Assembly (NCBI RefSeq): GCF_002154225.1 | Contig: NZ_MTSE01000031.1 | Coordinates: 1 to 40,822, forward strand | Length of the DNA: 40,822 nt | Direction of reading: 5' to 3' | Source of the DNA: Hymenobacter crusticola | GTDB taxonomy: Bacteria > Bacteroidota > Bacteroidia > Cytophagales > Hymenobacteraceae | Shown here: piece by piece, positions 1-8,183 of the stretch | Position numbering within the stretch: position 1 is the first letter of the stretch | How the letters are laid out: every line of letters starts with the position of its first letter | Program-made: the position numbers and the translations under genes | The notes under the pieces: model-generated | What the model was told of the DNA's origin: nothing | Seen by the model: the letters and a program-made list of their open reading frames with translations, nothing else | Databases searched by the model: none

Positions 1-66
1 CGTACGGTTACTTAAACGGGCGTTTGTGAAAGGATACAAACTCAACCATAACTAGCACTGACCTAC

Positions 67-585
67 TTAGTCGACCGGTGTATCATAACATGCTGAAGTC
101 GTGGCTTGCTTCAAGGACGAGGCGCCAAAGAAGCGTAGGGCTAGGTAGCCTACCATGGGCATTTCTACCAAGAACGCCAGCTTGCGCAGCCAATCCGTGC
201 GCCAGAGCTCGTCTAATAGGGCTGCCGAATAGGCGCCCCGGTCTAACTGCTGCTCCAGTGGGAGCTGGTAGAGCAGGGTGGAGGTCCAGGCCAGGGCATG
301 GCAGGCCAGCAGCCCCCATAGCCCCCAGCGCGGCAGGTGCAAGGGCCAGTAGCGCAGTAGACCCACGGCCACCAGCGTGGTGACCACCATCGGCAGCACC
401 AACACGGGCACGGTCCGGCTCCCAGCCACCGTGTGCCACTGCGCGAACTCGGCCGGGCTCAGATACCGGCCCAAATCCCGCCAGCTTTGGTACTCGACTA
501 CTTCGGCCATGAGCGCAGCGCCACAACAGTAACCTGCCAGCAATAGATAAAGCACAAACAAGCGGTAGGAAGGGGAGGGGGCCAT
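67..585 (-). CDS. Hypothetical four-helix integral membrane protein
   Basis: A 172-residue protein read from the ATG at 585. An upstream TTG at 594 would add three residues. Four hydrophobic stretches are visible, near residues 8-27, 57-75, 85-105 and 138-155, with charged loops between them, so it should sit in the inner membrane. Features such as WHTVAGSR in the first loop and TDWLRK before the last helix recall small DUF1772-like or anthrone-oxygenase-like membrane proteins. That is only an impression, and no catalytic motif can be named. It lies 88 bp downstream of the AraC-type regulator on the same strand and may be cotranscribed with it or controlled by it. Function unknown. Confidence 0.7.
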   Translation of the reverse strand: MAPSPSYRLFVLYLLLAGYCCGAALMAEVVEYQSWRDLGRYLSPAEFAQWHTVAGSRTVPVLVLPMVVTTLVAVGLLRYWPLHLPRWGLWGLLACHALAWTSTLLYQLPLEQQLDRGAYSAALLDELWRTDWLRKLAFLVEMPMVGYLALRFFGASSLKQATTSACYDTPVD

Positions 586-673
586 GGCACGCAAGCAGAT
601 ATGCTACCGGCCGGGTGCCGGGGCTCACAAACGTACTAGCGCACGTGCGCCGCGGCCTTGTAAAAAAGGAACC

Positions 674-1495
674 TTAGGCCTTCCCAGCATAAAAATCAGC
701 CGCCGCGCTCGGCGCGTGCTGGTAGGTGGTGGGGGAGAGGCCGGTGAAGGCTGCAAAGTCTTTGATTAAGTGGGCCTGGTCGTAGTAATTAAATTGGTAG
801 ACCAGATCCAGCCAGTTAGGCGAAGGTGTTTGCACTAAGGTCTGATGCAAGGCATTGAAGCGGACCACCCGGCTCATTTGTTTGGGGCTGCGGCCCACCT
901 GCTCAGCAAAGTGTCGGGCTAGAAATTGCCGGCTTACGCCCAACTCACGAGCCAAGGCCTGGATCGATCCTGTACCCGGGTGCTGCGCCAGCTGCTGCAA
1001 GACATAGTCGCTATAAGTGAGCGGCTGGGCCAGCACCGGGAGGTGGTGGCTGATAAAAGCATCCAGCAGTTGCACGCGCGCTGCGGGGCTCGGCGCCTCC
1101 TGCAACTGCGCTTGCAACTGGCGCACAGGCGGCCCGAGAAAAGCTTCCAGATCCAGGGGCTGGTGCGTGAGCTCGTGCATCGGGTAGCGCAGGCAGCGGT
1201 GCACGACACCGGGCCGGAAAAACACGCCGGCGATACCGCAGGGTCCGGGCAAGTGCAGCCGCCAGGGAGCGAAGGGTTGCAACAAGGCGTAGGCAGACGG
1301 CAAGGCCTGGCAGGCGGCTGCTTGCACGAAGAGTGAGGGGGCCTGGGTCTGGAATTGAAAGACAAACCCATCCAAGGCGTTGGGGGTGAGCAGATGCTCT
1401 AAAGGATGCGCGTCGCTGGGCATGGTTTCTACCAGCCAGTAACGGGCCACATAAGCGCGCAACCAGGGCGCGGGAACAAACTCGCGGAAGGTCAT
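674..1495 (-). CDS. AraC family transcriptional regulator
   Basis: A 273-residue protein, taking the ATG at 1495 (MTFREFVPAP). The longer frame opens with a TTG at 1585 and adds 30 low-complexity residues that do not look like part of the fold. The N-terminal half (about 1-150, with YVARYWLVE near residue 15) resembles the cupin-like sensor of the DUF6597 type found in many Bacteroidota AraC regulators. The C-terminal third (about 165-260) is the two-helix-turn-helix AraC DNA-binding domain. Its first recognition unit is IQALARELGVSRQFLARHF. Its second is FNYYDQAHLIKDFAAFTGLSPTTY, which matches the usual F-x-D-x-S-H-F-x-R-x-F-x-x-x-x-G-x-x-P pattern with some substitutions. The ligand is unknown. 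The membrane protein gene just downstream is a plausible target or partner. Confidence 0.88.
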   Translation of the reverse strand: MTFREFVPAPWLRAYVARYWLVETMPSDAHPLEHLLTPNALDGFVFQFQTQAPSLFVQAAACQALPSAYALLQPFAPWRLHLPGPCGIAGVFFRPGVVHRCLRYPMHELTHQPLDLEAFLGPPVRQLQAQLQEAPSPAARVQLLDAFISHHLPVLAQPLTYSDYVLQQLAQHPGTGSIQALARELGVSRQFLARHFAEQVGRSPKQMSRVVRFNALHQTLVQTPSPNWLDLVYQFNYYDQAHLIKDFAAFTGLSPTTYQHAPSAAADFYAGKA

Positions 1496-1839
1496 ACAGC
1501 CAGAGGAGCCGGGAGAGAAGCGCCCGGGGATAGCCCGCAGTGAAGATAAGGAAGAGCCCGTTGCGGGCCTACTGATGGTGGCCAAGGCTGGTACTTCGGC
1601 TCAGGGTGCGAGGTGCTGTCTTACCCGTCTCAAAAATCAGCCGGTTTCTGCGCAGTTTTGGACACTGCGAATGCAGGCTGTAAACGCCGTTTTTTGAGCC
1701 TGATTTTGGCACCGTTTTTTGCGCACGGAACTTGTTGGATTTTCAGCTCAACGTGCTAGCTTGACAGCGCTTCGGCAACGGCTCCATTTGTTTACATCGT
1801 CGGCTAAGCAGACGCGCCTCTGATCAATAACTTACCGCG
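1496..1839. other. Intergenic region without a recognised gene
   Basis: This 344-bp stretch separates the divergent AraC regulator and the small membrane protein gene, so it must hold both promoters. Only a weak inverted repeat is visible: AAAAATCAG near 1632 and CTGATTTTG near 1698. I see no convincing reading frame, terminator or Bacteroidota -33/-7 promoter. Confidence 0.4.
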
Positions 1840-2064
1840 ATGAAAATAGCATCCCGCGTTGCGCTTATTTCTGCTACTGTGATACTGCTGACGGGTATTC
1901 TAATCATGACGAATGCCCCGATTCACTCTTCTTTCTACTTCCAGTATGGTTATGAACTGTATGTCGTACTGATTGCGGCGCTCTTTTTCTTCACTATTTC
2001 AATCCTGCTCGTTGCCTTCATCGCGGTGCAGAACGTCTTCCGCCGCCAAAAGGAGTCAGAATAG
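1840..2064 (+). CDS. Small two-helix membrane protein, unknown function
   Basis: A 74-residue protein starting at an ATG. Two hydrophobic segments (about residues 7-24 and 40-64) are joined by an aromatic loop rich in Tyr and Phe (FYFQYGYELY). The tail is basic and charged (RRQKESE), so a hairpin in the inner membrane with the C-terminus in the cytoplasm is likely. No family is recognised. It stands alone, divergent from the AraC gene, and is followed about 110 bp later by a strong symmetric hairpin that probably ends its transcript. Length and composition suit a genuine small protein, but conservation cannot be judged from here. Confidence 0.55.
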   Translation: MKIASRVALISATVILLTGILIMTNAPIHSSFYFQYGYELYVVLIAALFFFTISILLVAFIAVQNVFRRQKESE

Positions 2065-2176
2065 GGCACTGGCAAAATTAAACAACGCGCGAACAGGCTT
2101 CGGTGAGATGCCTCTGTACCCTGCGAGACGGTTGCTAAAACCAAACCTATAGGTTCAGATTACCTATCATAGAAAT

Positions 2177-2203
2177 GGCCCCGAAAACCGCGTTTTCGGG
2201 GCC
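2177..2203. terminator. Perfect 12-bp hairpin, probable bidirectional terminator
   Basis: GGCCCCGAAAAC and GTTTTCGGGGCC form a perfect 12-bp stem around a 3-base CGC loop. It lies between a rightward gene (ends 2064) and the leftward fic gene (ends 2574). There is no clear U-tract on either side, so termination is inferred from the stem and its position between convergent genes. Confidence 0.55.
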
Positions 2204-2239
2204 GTTGAGGCGGGTGCTAAGACCGTTCAGAAAAGAACC

Positions 2240-2389
2240 GTGGCTGTTGCAGAACTCCTCGACGAACGCCCTAGTCGTAGGTTTATCGGGAGGAGTCACC
2301 CAGAAAAGTGTCGGAAACCGTGTTTTGCGAGGCGGAAGCTCACTCCTACTGCGTGCGAAACGCAAGACCCAGACTTCTGCAACAGCCAC
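2240..2389. mobile_element. MITE type A, copy 1 (150 bp)
   Basis: A 150-bp element bounded by perfect 15-bp inverted repeats (GTGGCTGTTGCAGAA and TTCTGCAACAGCCAC). It is flanked on both sides by AACC, which fits a 4-bp target-site duplication. It has no coding capacity for a transposase; the short frames crossing it are chance. A copy matching at 149 of 150 positions by my reading lies at 26839-26988 in the same orientation. Two other elements with the same ends but unrelated interiors lie at 29931 and 31281. It is probably mobilised in trans by a full-length insertion sequence that is not in this window. Confidence 0.85.
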
Positions 2390-2573
2390 AACCCTCTGTC
2401 GAACGCTTCTGCTCTTACGAAGACAATCTACTTAAAACCTTGTGGCACATTCCACCCAGGCAGATCCATTCTGGTCTTCTACCATCGGGAACTAGGCTGC
2501 TTCTTGCCTCTTGTCAGCTCCTGCCGCGTTTTGCTTAAGACTACGCCGACGCGGTGCCTAGCCGAACGGTGGG

Positions 2574-3683
2574 TCAGGCGTCTGGGGCTAAGCGGTAGCT
2601 GGTGCTCCGGCCACCGGCAATCTCTTTGACCAGGATACCTTTGCTGATCAACTCGGCAATATCCCGCCCGGCCGTATCCTGAGAGCACTTGGCCATGCGC
2701 GCCCACTTGGACGTGGTCAACTTGCCCTCAAAGCCGTCGAGCAGCCGCGTGACTAGCCGCCGCTGCCGCTCGGAAAGCGTAGTCTGCTGGTGGCGTTCCC
2801 AGAAGCGGGCTTTGGCCAGCACCTGCGCCAGCGTCTGCTCGGCGCTCGTGAGCGCTCGGCCTAAGCAGCTCAAAAACCACGTCAACCAACTCGTCAGATC
2901 CAGCGTTCCGCGCTGGCTGGTCTCCAGCAAATCATAGTAGGCCTGGCGCTCGGCCTGGATCTGCGCCGACATACTGTAGCAGCGTTGCCCGGTGCCGTCG
3001 GCGCGGGAGAGCTGTAGATCCGCAATGGCCCGGGCAATGCGCCCGTTGCCGTCGTCAAAGGGGTGGATGGTCACGAACCAGAAGTGCGCGATGGCGGCTT
3101 TCAGCACCGGATCCAAGTCGAGAGGGGCATTGAACCAGTCCAGAAACTGTTGCATCTGCGCGTCCACTGCCTCCGCCGGTGGCGCTTCGTAGTGGATCCG
3201 TTCCCGGCCCAGAGGCCCGGAGACGACCTGCATGGGGCCGGTGCGCCAAGCGCCGACCCGCACGGGGTACAAGCCGCTGTGCCCGGTGGGGAACAAGGCG
3301 TGGTGCCAGTTGAACAAGCGTGATGCCGTCAGGGGCTGCTCGGCCTGCTGCGTGGCGTCCAGCATCATGGCCACGACTCCTTCCACGCGGCGGTCCGCGG
3401 GGGGAAGTCCACCCCGCTCCAAGCCCAATCGGTGGGCCAAGGACGAGCGCACGGAGGCGGGTGGCAGTAGCTCGCCTTCGATTTCACTGGACTTGAGCAC
3501 GTCCAAGGTCAGCGTCTGTAGGGTCGCCTCGTTGCGCAAATCCAAGCCCAACCCGTCCAGCCGCCCGAGCAGGCGGCCTTGCTGATGGCGAACGGCCCCC
3601 AACAAGTTTTCTAGTGCCGCCGCTTGCCAGCTAAACGCAGGCCAAGCAGGCATTTGATGAATATAAGATGCTATTCTCCGCAT
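2574..3683 (-). CDS. Fic family protein (DUF4172 type, probable AMP-transferase)
   Basis: A 369-residue protein, a normal length for this group. The N-terminus (IASYIHQMPAWPAFSW) is typical of the DUF4172 domain found before Fic. The Fic core motif HPFDDGNGRIAR starts at His207 and is intact (HxFx[D/E]GNGRxxR), so the enzyme should be able to transfer AMP or a related nucleotide group to a hydroxyl on a target protein. An inhibitory helix motif, SSEIEG at residues 65-70, fits [S/T]xxxE[G/N]. This makes it a class II Fic that restrains itself through Glu69 and needs no separate antitoxin. The C-terminal 80 residues look like a winged helix (KWARMAKCSQDTAGRDIAELISKGILVKE), so it may bind its own promoter. 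The ATG at 3683 overlaps a repeated operator-like sequence. Confidence 0.92.
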   Translation of the reverse strand: MRRIASYIHQMPAWPAFSWQAAALENLLGAVRHQQGRLLGRLDGLGLDLRNEATLQTLTLDVLKSSEIEGELLPPASVRSSLAHRLGLERGGLPPADRRVEGVVAMMLDATQQAEQPLTASRLFNWHHALFPTGHSGLYPVRVGAWRTGPMQVVSGPLGRERIHYEAPPAEAVDAQMQQFLDWFNAPLDLDPVLKAAIAHFWFVTIHPFDDGNGRIARAIADLQLSRADGTGQRCYSMSAQIQAERQAYYDLLETSQRGTLDLTSWLTWFLSCLGRALTSAEQTLAQVLAKARFWERHQQTTLSERQRRLVTRLLDGFEGKLTTSKWARMAKCSQDTAGRDIAELISKGILVKEIAGGRSTSYRLAPDA

Positions 3684-3717
3684 AGTATGCGGTAAATATA
3701 CGCCTTATTCTCCGCAT
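3672..3717 (-). promoter_or_regulatory. Repeated operator-like sequence overlapping the fic start codon
   Basis: On the plus strand TATTCTCCGCAT occurs twice, at 3672-3683 and 3706-3717, exactly 34 bp apart. An inverted half ATGCGG at 3687-3692 forms the dyad CCGCAT-AGT-ATGCGG with the first copy. Read in the gene's direction the unit is ATGCGGAGAATA, and the copy nearest the gene contains the ATG itself (codons M-R-R-I). The placement suggests a repressor site, perhaps for the winged-helix domain of Fic. That binding is inference. Confidence 0.5.
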
Positions 3718-3742
3718 CAAGGACCTTTCAAGTAGGCTAGCT

Positions 3743-6700
3743 TTAGCGGAGCACTTGCAGCCAACCCTTGAGTGAATCACCCTGCGGCGCTCGCAAATAA
3801 TAGTAGTAGATACCGCTAGGTAGTCCGGCACCATCCCAATCGTTTTGATAAGCAGCCGTTTCATAGACGAGCTTGCCCCATCGCGAGAACACCTGCAGTT
3901 TGGGCGGCTGGCAGCTGAGTTGCTGCACAAAGGTGTCGTTGAGCCGATCCCCATTTGGCGTGATGATGTTCGGCAGCGGGCGCGGTACCCCGATACGAAA
4001 AGGCTGATACTGAATCTGCGTGGTGCAACTCGTACTGTAATGAATCAGGAGCGTGGGCGCGTAGGTACCCGCTTGCGCATAGGTGTGGGTAACAGCCGAG
4101 TCCGCTTGAGGCGAGAAGAAACTGGTGCCATCGCCAAAATCCCAGGTTGCGCTACCTGGCCCGGTGGCTACTTGAGGAAAGGTCACGGAAAAGGGTGCTA
4201 GTCCCTGCTGGGTGGGATCAAAGCTACAGGGTGCTACTGGCAGGACATCGGTCATGAGACCAGGTTCGGGAACGAGCAAAACAGTTCGCGTGGCCTTGCT
4301 CGTACACCCACCAGGATCAACATAGGTATAGGTCAGCTCGGTTGCACTCGCGCCCGGTGTCAGGCGCAACACCGCCGGATCGAAGACCCCGGCGGCGGAA
4401 ACCCCGCGGCCACTCCAGGTGCCACCGGCTGGTGAAGCTCCCCGAAGACGAAAGGGGCCGGCGGGAACACCACAGAGCACTGTATCGGGTCCTGCGCTTA
4501 CAACGGGGGCGGGCAAAACCGTCAGCAGGGTCGTGGCACTGCCACATTGGCTACTGGTACTGAACGAATAGGTAATCAGGTGCTGCCCGGGTCCGGCGGC
4601 CTGCGGGTAAAAGGAGTTGCCTATGATGCCGCGCCCCGAGAAAAATCCGCCTTCTGGTGTACCCTTCAGATCCAGACCATAGGGACTATTTTCACAAATG
4701 GGGGTAGTAGTCGTACTGCTAATTTGTACGCTCATGGGTGGACGAACTGTCACCTGCTGCGTGCGTGTGGCCGTTGGACAAGTGCTGGCCGAAGGGGGAG
4801 TATAGGAAAGCGTATGCGTGCCAAGTAGGTTAGCAGCGGGCGTAAAGTAGTACACACCGCTTGCGCCGGATACGCCGGGGCCGCTCCAGGTGCCACCCGC
4901 CGGCGTACCACCGAGAAGTTGCGGGGGCATGTCTTGGCATAGCAGACGCGGAGGAAGCACAGCGTCAGGCGCGGCCGTCAGTCGGACTTTTAGGGCAGCA
5001 TCGTTGCAGTTAGCTGAGCCATTCTTAATCGAAAAGTAATTTGCACTAGGAGGGATCTGGAACGGATGCCGCTGGTCACAGCTGCCACAGATGGCTTGGT
5101 AGAGCACGCCATCCGCGTCGAAGCGGCTGACGCCGTGGGTATGGTCACCTAGGTTGGTGAATGTATCCTCTACCACCCGCGCGTCGCTACTCAGCCGCAG
5201 CACCTGGGTGACGCGCGCGGCGAGCCCGGCGATGTACATCCGCCCGCAATCATCTACCCCAAAAGCAGTAGGCAGCAGCGAGGCGTAGGTGCCCCCGGCC
5301 AAGTTGCCGAATTGCGTGACAAAGTAGGGCTGACGAAGGTAAGAGGAAAGTTTGCAAAGGAACAGGTTGCCACCGGCGGCGGGAAAGTAGGCGGGCGTGA
5401 GCGCCAGCTGCCGATCCGTGGTACCTAGCACGTACAGGTTCGCCGCCGCATCTACTTGCAGAAAGAGTGCTTGATCGTAGCCGGCCGTCCCGAGCAGGCA
5501 GGCCTGCTGCACCGTTTGGCCATCGGCGCTCAGGTGCGCCACAAAGCCATCGGCCCCACCCCCAGTACTAGCGGGCTGGTAAGCGCCAGCGCTGACCGGG
5601 AAATTTGAACTTGCCGTGCCGCCACACACATACACGGTGCCCGTCGCATCTAATTGCAGTGCGTAAGCGGCATCCGCTTTGTTACCGCCTAAGTACGTAC
5701 TCCACTGCAACGAGCGCAGGTCCGCGCTGAGCTTGCACACCACCGCATCCGAGTAGCCGCCCTGAAAGGAGGAACGATGGGTGCCCATCGTCACGGGGAA
5801 GTCGCGGCTGTTGGTCACGGAGGCAAGCACCACATTGTTGGCCCCATCAACGGCTAGGTCGCCCTTGAACGTGGGCGCGCCGCCCAGTGCTGTTGGGGCG
5901 TCAGAGGGTGGTAAGCTGAGGGAAGGCCGGGCCCAGGCGAGCCCATCATTGCCGGTGCCTCCCAAGTACGTGGCCGCCCGCAGGGCGTTGCCGCTGGTAC
6001 TCAACCGGGCCACAAACAGATCGGCTCCGGTGGTAAATGCTATAGCATCGGGTTCGATGAGCGTACCACCCCCAAAGCTGCGGTCGTAACTGCCGGCTGT
6101 CGTGGGAAAATCGTTGGAGCTGGTGGAGCCGAGCACCACCAACTCGTTATTGCCATCGACTACCAACCGGTGAGGCGCATCCGCCGCGCGACCACCTAGG
6201 TAGGTGGCATAAAGGCGGGCGGCGGGCCCAGCAGCCTGCGTATTGTACTTGATAATCGCCACATCGACGCCTTCGGCGTAGGTTTGGCTGTAAGCACCCA
6301 GCGAGGTAGGATAGCCCGTACCGAAGGCTAGGCTAGCGGAATAAAGATTGCCTTGAACATCGTGCGTAGCTGTTACGCCCCAATTGTCGGAAGTGGCACC
6401 GGAGAAGGAAGCAAAGACAACGGTGGGGTCAATGATGAGAGGGCGACTACGGTCGTAAGCCCCTAGTCGAAAGCTGACCACGTTGTCTACGAGTTCGTAG
6501 TCGCACGTAACGGTATACCGTTGCCCCTGGGCATCCGTTTGCCAAGCTCGCGGCGCGAGCTCCGTAACCGTACCCACGCTGGTTTTAATCAGCAACTGGC
6601 GATTGGATAAACGTAATTCGCTAGCACCTTGGTAGCGCAGCTGAATGGCATTAGGCTGAGCCCCGGGCTGCAGGTGAAAGTCATACTCAAGGTTGCCCGT

Positions 6701-7153
6701 TTCATTTTCGTATAGCGTAGCCGCAATACCAGGATACAGATCCGGGTAACGCACCCGCCGATAACTAGGCACATCGTGGGTCCACCGCGTTGGGTCAGCG
6801 CCGAGAAAATAGTTATAGGTGGTGGCAAGCGCTTCTTCCGCTACAGGGACCGTCGGGTGACTACCAGCAAACGTAAGGGAGTAAGCATGGCAGCGGAGCT
6901 GCGAGCCAGGCGTGGCGGGGATGTTCGCGTGAGCAGGCTTCGTCAGCGGATCATACAAGGCGTACGTAAAGCCTGTCGCTTCTATATACAGGCGTCCCGT
7001 CGCCAGCGGCGTCATAAATTGGACACTTGGGTTCCATTGGCCACGATTCTGAATAAACTCTAGCGTTCGGCTAGGCGGCGTACTCGCTTGCGCGGCGATG
7101 CTGACAAAATTCCACCAAAACAGAAGAGTGTAAACCTTTACCCAATATGACAT
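3743..7153 (-). CDS. Secreted SBBP-repeat/PKD protein with T9SS type B (gliding-motility-type) C-terminal domain
   Basis: A 1136-residue protein from the ATG at 7153, which gives a good signal peptide (MSYWVKVYTLLFWW... ending near AAQA). Starting at 7267 would place 38 odd residues ahead of it. In order: a DUF7948-type domain (about 30-255, beginning RTLEFIQNRGQWNPSVQF); a run of SBBP-type beta-propeller repeats (about 260-690, seen as ATYLGG, STYLGG, DGFVAHLS and similar); Ig-like segments with PAGGTWSGPGVSG (about 710-980); a PKD domain (ATWDFGDGTSF near 1005); and a C-terminal domain with NIITPNGDRLNDTF and VFSRWGKLVYE. The last is the gliding-motility-associated type B sorting domain of the type IX secretion system. 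It is probably surface-anchored or released; its ligand is unknown. It has no obvious operon partner. Confidence 0.88.
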   Translation of the reverse strand: MSYWVKVYTLLFWWNFVSIAAQASTPPSRTLEFIQNRGQWNPSVQFMTPLATGRLYIEATGFTYALYDPLTKPAHANIPATPGSQLRCHAYSLTFAGSHPTVPVAEEALATTYNYFLGADPTRWTHDVPSYRRVRYPDLYPGIAATLYENETGNLEYDFHLQPGAQPNAIQLRYQGASELRLSNRQLLIKTSVGTVTELAPRAWQTDAQGQRYTVTCDYELVDNVVSFRLGAYDRSRPLIIDPTVVFASFSGATSDNWGVTATHDVQGNLYSASLAFGTGYPTSLGAYSQTYAEGVDVAIIKYNTQAAGPAARLYATYLGGRAADAPHRLVVDGNNELVVLGSTSSNDFPTTAGSYDRSFGGGTLIEPDAIAFTTGADLFVARLSTSGNALRAATYLGGTGNDGLAWARPSLSLPPSDAPTALGGAPTFKGDLAVDGANNVVLASVTNSRDFPVTMGTHRSSFQGGYSDAVVCKLSADLRSLQWSTYLGGNKADAAYALQLDATGTVYVCGGTASSNFPVSAGAYQPASTGGGADGFVAHLSADGQTVQQACLLGTAGYDQALFLQVDAAANLYVLGTTDRQLALTPAYFPAAGGNLFLCKLSSYLRQPYFVTQFGNLAGGTYASLLPTAFGVDDCGRMYIAGLAARVTQVLRLSSDARVVEDTFTNLGDHTHGVSRFDADGVLYQAICGSCDQRHPFQIPPSANYFSIKNGSANCNDAALKVRLTAAPDAVLPPRLLCQDMPPQLLGGTPAGGTWSGPGVSGASGVYYFTPAANLLGTHTLSYTPPSASTCPTATRTQQVTVRPPMSVQISSTTTTPICENSPYGLDLKGTPEGGFFSGRGIIGNSFYPQAAGPGQHLITYSFSTSSQCGSATTLLTVLPAPVVSAGPDTVLCGVPAGPFRLRGASPAGGTWSGRGVSAAGVFDPAVLRLTPGASATELTYTYVDPGGCTSKATRTVLLVPEPGLMTDVLPVAPCSFDPTQQGLAPFSVTFPQVATGPGSATWDFGDGTSFFSPQADSAVTHTYAQAGTYAPTLLIHYSTSCTTQIQYQPFRIGVPRPLPNIITPNGDRLNDTFVQQLSCQPPKLQVFSRWGKLVYETAAYQNDWDGAGLPSGIYYYYLRAPQGDSLKGWLQVLR

Positions 7154-8183
7154 GCCATTACTCGAACAAGAGCGATAAATGCACTCCCCGCACGCACCAA
7201 GTTTGCTCGAGCCCTCGAGTCTGGAATGAAGCAGGTAGAAGCCGACGGCAGCCGTGTCACTAGCCATGCTGTCTTCAGTAGCTATCTAGCAAAGATCTCA
7301 CCGGTTAGGTCTTCGGCTACCGTGCACAACTCCTAGAAGCACCCTAGATGACGTCAATAGAGCTACACTGAAAAATGCACGATGCGCCTTAGCACGCACA
7401 ACCAACCCCAGAAATCGTTACCGTTTCCTTCAGCCGAAAATCCGATGTTACCCCGTCCGCCGTTCGTGCAGCGTGCTAGATGTGGCAGTCACCGCTGGCG
7501 CAGCAAGCCCGCTTCCCTGTGCCCGTTAGGAAAAGCAGGCTATACCGCGTATTCTAGACAATATAAGCGCCATTTGCGCACCGAGTCGCACGCGCCAGCC
7601 CCCGCCTCACCCGGCACGTGTTGCGCCGACGAGCATGCAGCCGTTGGCCTTGGGTCCTCGTATTCGTTGCCATGAACAGAACGCCTAGCACAGGGCTGAT
7701 CCTTTGCTGCACCGCCTGCCCCAATGGGCACCTACTTGCTCCTACAAAAAGGAACTTGGGCCTACCTAGCTGTATTCCAGAGTATTTATACTAAACAGGT
7801 GGCGATGACGGTAGGGGTGAACAGCTCGCTCCTGTTCGGGGAGAACGTACACCTATCTCGTCGCAGCAAGGAGCTAGTATGTACTTAGATTGGTGAACAA
7901 CTTTACTGAACTATTTAGCGCTTCATTTCTCCTCTCCTACCGCCCTTACTCTTGCGCATCAGTTTGTACAATTAAAGGAGGGTGACTGTTGCAGAATGCT
8001 CACTTCCAATTGCCTTGCCAGCAACACACGTAACTTCAAGGCCACGGTTGTGCTAGCCATCGTTGAACAACCACCCTCGCGGCGGTGCCAGTGGTCTGGG
8101 CAGGTGTTGAGCAGCCTCCTTTACGCAAGGGTCCCCGCCGTCGTGGTTCATCGCCGTACCTGCGTTCGCTTCGCTGCTTCCGC
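7154..8183. other. 1.0-kb gap without a supported gene
   Basis: Open frames exist here (for example plus strand 7382-7675), but their composition is unlike the neighbouring proteins, they show no domain or signal peptide, and they carry no recognisable start context. The gap must contain the promoter of the secreted SBBP protein and the end of the PUL transcript. At 7982-7996 GTGACTGTTGCAGAA matches the MITE terminus at 14 of 15 bases. No good partner terminus is found, so it may be a decayed end. Nothing else is recognised. Confidence 0.4.

Noticed and set aside
661..690. GGAA...TTCC followed by T6 downstream of the AraC gene as a terminator
   Set aside because: Only four base pairs of stem with a large loop; too weak to call.
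2240..2629. Open frame of 129 codons beginning in the MITE at 2240 (and a similar one of 122 codons from 26782)
   Set aside because: The shared part is just the translated MITE sequence and the rest differs; there is no start context or domain.
7382..7675. 97-codon plus-strand frame in the 1-kb gap
   Set aside because: Composition is unlike a folded protein of this organism, and no start signal or family is recognised.
7982..8075. Possible fifth, decayed MITE
   Set aside because: The left end matches at 14 of 15 bases, but the best right end (8062-8075) matches only about 10 of 15, so it is not supported.
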